Made by a program: the position numbers and the translations under genes
Shown here: in pieces, positions 34,204 through 38,359 of the stretch
How positions within the stretch are numbered: position 1 is the stretch's first letter
How the letters are laid out: each line of letters opens with the position of its first letter
The notes under the pieces: model-generated
What the model saw: only the letters and a program-made list of their open reading frames with translations
Databases searched by the model: none
What the model was told of the DNA's origin: nothing
Source: an uncultured Alphaproteobacteria bacterium
GTDB lineage: Bacteria > Pseudomonadota > Alphaproteobacteria > Rs-D84
Reading direction: 5' to 3'
DNA: 38,359 nucleotides
NCBI GenBank assembly: GCA_905234185.1
Contig: CAJOGC010000008.1
Coordinates: forward strand, 1 to 38,359

Positions 34204-35253
34204 ATGTCAGTCAAGGCAAAACGTCTGTTTAAGAAAATCATAAGTTATGCAGGTTTGTTCTTTTTCGTCCTGGCGATTGGTATGTTGTGGTACCAGTTGC
34301 GGAACTACAGTTTGTATGACATCGCACATACAATGTTAAGCATACCAATCCCCAATCTTGTTATGGCATGTGTTGCGTGTCTGGCCGGGTATTTTGCACT
34401 GTCGTTATATGATTTTCTGGCGTTGCACTATGTTGGTGAAGCGAAAAAGGTTGTTTGGTGGAAATGGATGCTGGCGGGGATGTTGGGGTTTGCAATAAGC
34501 AACAATGCCGGCCATGCGGTGGTATCGGGTGGTGCCATCCGCTATCGGCTTTACACGCGTTGGCGTATTCGTGGCGGTGACATTGTCAAAATGCTGACTA
34601 TTTCGGGAATAACATATACATTGGGGTGTGCGGCGATTGTTGTTATTGGCTATTTCCTTATACCCACCGATTTTTTTGAACAATCTGTTGGCACCAATAT
34701 CGGTCTTAACGCGCTTTTCATCGGCTGTTTAAGTGCCATAATCGCTTATTTTGCTGCGACCATTATTTTCCACAAGAAAAGCATTAAAATCGGTCAATTA
34801 CACTTTGATATTCCAACGACAAAAATGGCGTTATTACAAATGGTTTTGGGGGTTGTTGATGGTATGCTGGCGGGATTGGTGCTTTATTCATGTCTGCGAC
34901 CATTTTGGGACATACCGTTTGGAACATACATCGGGTTGTTCATCGTTGCCCAAAACACCGGCGTATTCAGCCAGGTTCCCGGTGGCATCGGCGTATTTGA
35001 AAGCATTTTCCTTATTGCGGTCCCCGACACGGTGGACAAGGCAGCGATATTTGGCGCCCTGTTGGCATATCGTATAATTTACTATGTTTTGCCATTAATT
35101 GGCGTTGGCGGTCTGTTCTTTATTTATGAACGGTGGTTGCGCGCACATATTAAACGTATTTTAGCCGAGGCTAAGTCACAAATGGCGAATGTAAAAGATA
35201 AAATTGAACATATCCCGCACCCGCATATTCCCAGAAAACGCGAAAAAAAATAA
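34204..35253 (+). CDS. YbhN/MprF-type (UPF0104) multi-pass membrane protein
   Basis: 349 residues with about eight transmembrane segments. NNAGHAVVSGGAIRYRLYTR (about 99-118) and VPGGIGVFESIFL (about 260-272) are the conserved loops of the lysylphosphatidylglycerol synthase transmembrane (flippase) family. The aminoacyl-transferase domain of MprF is absent, so it is likely a lipid transporter or flippase rather than a synthase. AAAGGA 5 bp before the ATG supports the start. The C-terminal tail is basic (HPHIPRKREKK). The leader carries the boxA-like element. Confidence 0.85.
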   Translation: MSVKAKRLFKKIISYAGLFFFVLAIGMLWYQLRNYSLYDIAHTMLSIPIPNLVMACVACLAGYFALSLYDFLALHYVGEAKKVVWWKWMLAGMLGFAISNNAGHAVVSGGAIRYRLYTRWRIRGGDIVKMLTISGITYTLGCAAIVVIGYFLIPTDFFEQSVGTNIGLNALFIGCLSAIIAYFAATIIFHKKSIKIGQLHFDIPTTKMALLQMVLGVVDGMLAGLVLYSCLRPFWDIPFGTYIGLFIVAQNTGVFSQVPGGIGVFESIFLIAVPDTVDKAAIFGALLAYRIIYYVLPLIGVGGLFFIYERWLRAHIKRILAEAKSQMANVKDKIEHIPHPHIPRKREKK

Positions 35254-35258
35254 TTACC

Positions 35259-35288
35259 TTGATAATTGGTTTGTGGTCGTGCTATGAT
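35259..35288 (+). promoter_or_regulatory. rne/rng promoter
   Basis: TTGATA (35259-35264), 18-bp spacer, TATGAT (35283-35288), with GTGCTATGAT identical to the fabI -10 region. It implies a 5' untranslated leader of about 160 nt. Confidence 0.55.
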
Positions 35289-35455
35289 AATCCTTGTCGT
35301 ATGATATAGGGTTAGCAAATTGTTTATGTTATCACTATTTTCTGAAATCCGAATGACGCTGATGATTATCGTGGCGCAATCCCTTGGCATGGGCTTGGAC
35401 GCCCCACGGGGACGGATTGTCATTGCATACGACCCCAAAATAAAAGGATTACAAA

Positions 35456-37255
35456 ATGTCAAAAAAAATATATGTGGATGCAGTCCACCCGGAGGAGACA
35501 CGTGTTGTTGTCGTGGATTCGGCAACGAACCGGGTTTCTGATTTTGACGTTGAAACAACTACCAAGCCCCAGATAAAAGGGAACATTTATCTGGCCAAGG
35601 TTATTCGCGTCGAACCGTCGCTCCAGGCGGCATTTGTTGATTACGGAACCGGTAAGAATGGTTTTTTACCTTTTTCGGAAATACATCCCGATTATTACCA
35701 GGTGACACCGGAACAAAAAAAGAAATTAATCGAATTGGCGCACGCCAACATCGTTGACGACGATACCGATCCAGACGATGAAAACGACGAAGTTGCCGAA
35801 TACGATGATGTGTCCGCGGGCGAAGATAACAAAGAATTTACCAAGCGCGCACACGAATTCAAAATACAAGATGTTATAAAACCTAAACAAATCCTGTTGG
35901 TCCAGGGAGTCAAGGAAGAACGCGGTCAAAAGGGCGCGTCCATGACAACATACCTGTCATTGGCGGGGCGTTTTGCCGTTTTGATGCCGAATTCGCGTAA
36001 ACGCAACAGTTACGGTATTTCTAAAAAGATTTCTGATCGTGGCGAACGCGCGCGTCTGCGTGAAATATTGCACGGGTTAAAGATACCAAAGGGTATGACG
36101 GTCGTTCTGCGCACCGCCGCAATGGACGCCAAACCCGAAGATATCGCCGCGGATTATGATTACCTGGTGAATTTGTGGAATGATATTCGTAAAACCACAT
36201 TGGAATCGGTTGCACCGGTGACCATTCACACCGAAGATTCGCTTCTGCGTCGTGTTGTTCGCGATTTCTTGTCGGACAAAGACGATGTTTTGACTATCCA
36301 GGGTGACGAAGCATTTGATGCCGCCAAGACTTATTTTCAGCAAATGTACGGTCGCGCACCACGCAAACAACTGGTAAACTATCGTGACGCGGCGGTTCCA
36401 ATTATGGTCAAGGCCGGTGTTGAAAAACAATTGGAGGGTCTGCATGGGCCATATGTCGTGTTGCCGTCGGGCGGTTCAATTGTTATTAATCAAACCGAAG
36501 CCATGGTGACGATTGATGTGAATTCGTCCCGCGCGATAAAGGAAAAAGATATTGAACAAACGGCACTGAACACTAATCTGGAAGCCGCCGAAGAAATCGC
36601 ATTGCAATTGCGCCTGCGCGATTTGGCGGGCATTGTTGCCGTTGACTTTATTGATATGGAAGAAGAACGCAACAACCGTAAACTGGAAATGAAAATGCGC
36701 GAGGTTATGAAACGCGATCGCGCCCGGACCCAGGTTGCAAAAATTAATGCATTTGGTGTGTTAATGTTGTCGCGCCAGCGTCTGCGCAGCAGTTTCATTG
36801 AATCATCGTACATTGCGTGCCCGCACTGTATGGGTGCCGGTGTTGTGCCGTCTATTCAAACGGCGGCGATAATTATGTTCCGTCATTTACAGGAAAAGTT
36901 GCTGGCCAAGGCAGCCCAGAAAATCATCATGACGGTTCCGACCGATGTGGCGATATACTTGCTTAATAACAAGCGCGCGGAATTGGCGGATATGGAACGC
37001 GAATTCGAAACGGAAATCGTGATTGTTGGTGATGACAGCATGATGAACATCGATCAATATTCTATCCAACGCGTTGCGCCGGAACAGAATAAAACTGACG
37101 ATGTGTTAATGGCACATGAACCATCGACCGATGCAAAAAAGAAAAACGCACAACATGTTGATGCGAAAAAAACAACCATGAACGCACCGCGTCGCAAACG
37201 CAAATCACAACAACAGAAAAAGAAACAAACCATTTGGCAAAAATTGGTGGGTTAA
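35456..37255 (+). CDS. rne: Ribonuclease E/G
   Basis: 599 residues. The N-terminal S1 domain (about 38-150) is interrupted by an acidic insert of about 28 residues (100-128, rich in Asp/Glu). Catalytic Asp354 (VTIDVNS) and Asp397 (AVDFIDME) bind the metal; Cys-Pro-His-Cys at 455-458 is the Zn-link. A short basic tail (RRKRKSQQQKKKQ) follows instead of the long degradosome scaffold of E. coli RNase E. It initiates mRNA decay and processes rRNA/tRNA at the inner membrane. It could equally be named rng; the S1 insert favours rne of the compact alphaproteobacterial type. AAAGGA lies 8 bp before the ATG. Confidence 0.92.
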   Translation: MSKKIYVDAVHPEETRVVVVDSATNRVSDFDVETTTKPQIKGNIYLAKVIRVEPSLQAAFVDYGTGKNGFLPFSEIHPDYYQVTPEQKKKLIELAHANIVDDDTDPDDENDEVAEYDDVSAGEDNKEFTKRAHEFKIQDVIKPKQILLVQGVKEERGQKGASMTTYLSLAGRFAVLMPNSRKRNSYGISKKISDRGERARLREILHGLKIPKGMTVVLRTAAMDAKPEDIAADYDYLVNLWNDIRKTTLESVAPVTIHTEDSLLRRVVRDFLSDKDDVLTIQGDEAFDAAKTYFQQMYGRAPRKQLVNYRDAAVPIMVKAGVEKQLEGLHGPYVVLPSGGSIVINQTEAMVTIDVNSSRAIKEKDIEQTALNTNLEAAEEIALQLRLRDLAGIVAVDFIDMEEERNNRKLEMKMREVMKRDRARTQVAKINAFGVLMLSRQRLRSSFIESSYIACPHCMGAGVVPSIQTAAIIMFRHLQEKLLAKAAQKIIMTVPTDVAIYLLNNKRAELADMEREFETEIVIVGDDSMMNIDQYSIQRVAPEQNKTDDVLMAHEPSTDAKKKNAQHVDAKKTTMNAPRRKRKSQQQKKKQTIWQKLVG

Positions 37256-37281
37256 TCTGATGTTGCCGGTTTATATCGACA

Positions 37282-37309
37282 AAAAACACCGCAACCGCGG
37301 TGTTTTTTT
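37282..37309 (+). terminator. Intrinsic terminator after rne
   Basis: ACACCGC-aacc-GCGGTGT (37286-37303) followed by TTTTTTT, 30 bp after the stop. Confidence 0.85.
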
Positions 37310-37326
37310 GTTGTCATCACAGTGAT

Positions 37327-37364
37327 TGTCATTCCTGCGACGGCAGGAATAGGGTCTATAAAAT
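37327..37364 (+). repeat. Dispersed repeat, TGTCATTCC family, short form
   Basis: ATTCCTGC-cgacg-GCAGGAAT type hairpin within TGTCATTCCTGCGACGGCAG, then GGAATAGGGTCTATAAAAT. Shares both ends with 22972-23042. Confidence 0.6.
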
Positions 37365-37443
37365 TTCATTGTTCAGACTTGGTATCTGTCAAATATTTAC
37401 GAATGTTTTAACAAACACAATCCTTTCCTTAAAATAAAGAGAT

Positions 37444-38150
37444 GATTCCAGAGAATAAAGTCCCCTTCGCTGTGCGAAGGGGTGCCCGCAGGGCGGGGTA
37501 GTCGAGAGTTAAAATCCCCCTCGTTGCACTAAGGGGTGTCACGAAGTGACGGGGTAGTTGTGACGAGGACCAAAGAAAGTAAAAACTTCACAACTCTTTC
37601 TGACTACCCCGTCTTGCGTCACTGCCGTTCCGCAATCCACCCCTTCGCACGGCGAAGGGGAGTTAAATTCTCTGGAAAAATTGCGTAAAAATAAAGTTAT
37701 GATTCCAGATAATAAAAAATCCCCTTCACTGTGTGAAGGGGAGTTAAACTCTCTGCAATCCGATTCCAGAGAATAAAATCCCCTTCGTTGCACGAAGGGG
37801 TGTCACGAAGTGACGGGGTAGTTGTGACGAGAGCCAAAGAAAGTAAAAACTTCACCACTCTTTCTGACTACCCCGTCGGGCTTCGCCCGCCACCCCTTCA
37901 CTGTGGTGAAGGGGAGTTAAATTCTCTGGAAAAATTGCGTAAAAATAAAGTTATGATTCCAGATAATAAAAAATCCCCTTCACGGTGTGAAGGGGAATTA
38001 AACTCTCTGGCATCGGATTCCAGAGAATAAAGTCCCCTTCGTTGCACGAAGGGGTGCCCGCAGGGCGGGGTAGTCGAGAGTTAAATTCCCCTTCGCGGTG
38101 CGAAGGGGTGTCACGAAGTGACGGGGTAGTTGTGGAACAAGACGGGGTAG
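37444..38150 (+). repeat. Tandem array of hairpin-rich intergenic repeats
   Basis: Units begin with GATTCCAGAGAATAAA at 37444, 37762 and 38016 (spacing 318 and 254 bp). Each carries several CCCCTTC(G/A)-N-(C/T)GAAGGGG hairpins, GTGTCACGAAGTGACGGGG, TGCCCGCAGGGCGGGG, and the shared phrase CCAAAGAAAGTAAAAACTTC. The internal blocks are shuffled or deleted between units. Stem variants change on both sides (CG/CG against CA/TG). BIME-like. No gene in 37256-38274. Confidence 0.7.
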
Positions 38151-38169
38151 TAATAAAACAAATTTTCAC

Positions 38170-38199
38170 TTGCACGGGTTGTGATATTTTTGCTACGAT
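38170..38199 (+). promoter_or_regulatory. Possible promoter of the right-edge gene
   Basis: TTGCAC (38170-38175), 18-bp spacer, TACGAT (38194-38199), with TGC just before the -10 as at fabI and rne. Confidence 0.4.
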
Positions 38200-38274
38200 T
38201 TTTACGAAAGGGTGAAAAGTCACGGAAATCCGGCATTTTTGGCCGCTGTTGTGATATATGGGAAAGGATGTACG

Positions 38275-38359
38275 ATGAATCGGAATAATATATTTTTATC
38301 GCTGCGCATGTTCGCATGCGGTGTGGTGTTTTTGCTGATGCCAATGGTGGCAATGGCCG
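38275..38359 (+). CDS. Secreted/exported protein, 5' end only (runs off right edge)
   Basis: 28 codons visible. MNRNNIFLSLRMFACGVVFL then LMPMVAMA is a clear Sec signal peptide with an Ala-x-Ala cleavage site at the window edge. AAAGGATG precedes the ATG. The mature protein is outside the window, so its function cannot be stated. Confidence 0.7.
   Translation, partial: MNRNNIFLSLRMFACGVVFLLMPMVAMA

Noticed and set aside
35320..35541. 73-codon frame in the rne leader
   Set aside because: Overlaps the rne start in another frame, weak start context; the stretch is better read as an untranslated leader.
37444..38150. CRISPR array
   Set aside because: Repeats are palindromic, unequal in length and interleaved; no constant repeat with unique spacers and no cas genes in the window.

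Overview
The window joins a mobile, defence-rich region (about 1-18,980) to a block of bacterial housekeeping genes (about 19,440-38,359). The housekeeping proteins and their order (frr-uppS-cdsA-x-rseP-bamA, fabI-ligA, recG, a compact RNase E/G, alphaproteobacterial-style FabI and S24-type HTH) point to an alphaproteobacterium, probably an uncultured lineage of moderate-to-low GC. The genus cannot be read from the sequence. The left part is clearly more AT-rich than the right part, as expected of acquired DNA. The standard genetic code works throughout.

Region 1 (1-11,101) looks like an integrative element. Reading on the minus strand it carries a KAP-family P-loop NTPase, then hsdR-hsdM-hsdS of an EcoEI/EcoAI-like Type I restriction system (hsdS runs off the left edge). 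Next come a 1.6 kb stretch with four paralogous repeat cassettes around a small winged-helix gene, a tyrosine integrase with an AlpA/Xis-like partner, and a hipBA operon with four evenly spaced operators. It ends in a GCTACAC iteron array followed by a 45-nt 3' fragment of a tRNA-Asn gene with a terminator, which I read as the right attachment site. The intact tRNA-Asn should lie left of the window.

Region 2 (11,101 to about 18,650) is a second accessory block. It holds an AlwI-family restriction endonuclease with two D12-class adenine methyltransferases in one overlapping operon, a PD-(D/E)xK-like protein with an HNH nuclease, several small unknown genes, and a candidate small RNA with its own promoter and terminator. 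It is bracketed by 21-bp direct repeats and closed by a second 17-nt copy of the tRNA-Asn anticodon region, which suggests stepwise accretion of elements at one tRNA locus.

Region 3 (18,979-38,359) is core genome: an HTH regulator, a membrane protein, fabI-ligA on plus, and the convergent envelope/translation operon frr-uppS-cdsA-unknown membrane protein-rseP-bamA on minus. Then come tRNA-Ala(GGC) and tRNA-His(GTG) with a tRNA-derived repeat patch, an endonuclease III-like glycosylase, recG with an M48 protease, an MprF/YbhN-type membrane protein, and rne/rng. A 0.7 kb array of CCCCTTCG-type hairpins with compensatory changes precedes a truncated secreted-protein gene at the right edge.

The least explained structure is the set of cassettes at 5,801-7,277. 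Each pairs phased 11-12 bp repeats with an inverted repeat whose two arms change together from cassette to cassette. The candidate sRNA at 17,495 and a boxA-like leader element shared by two unrelated genes are the next most interesting signals.
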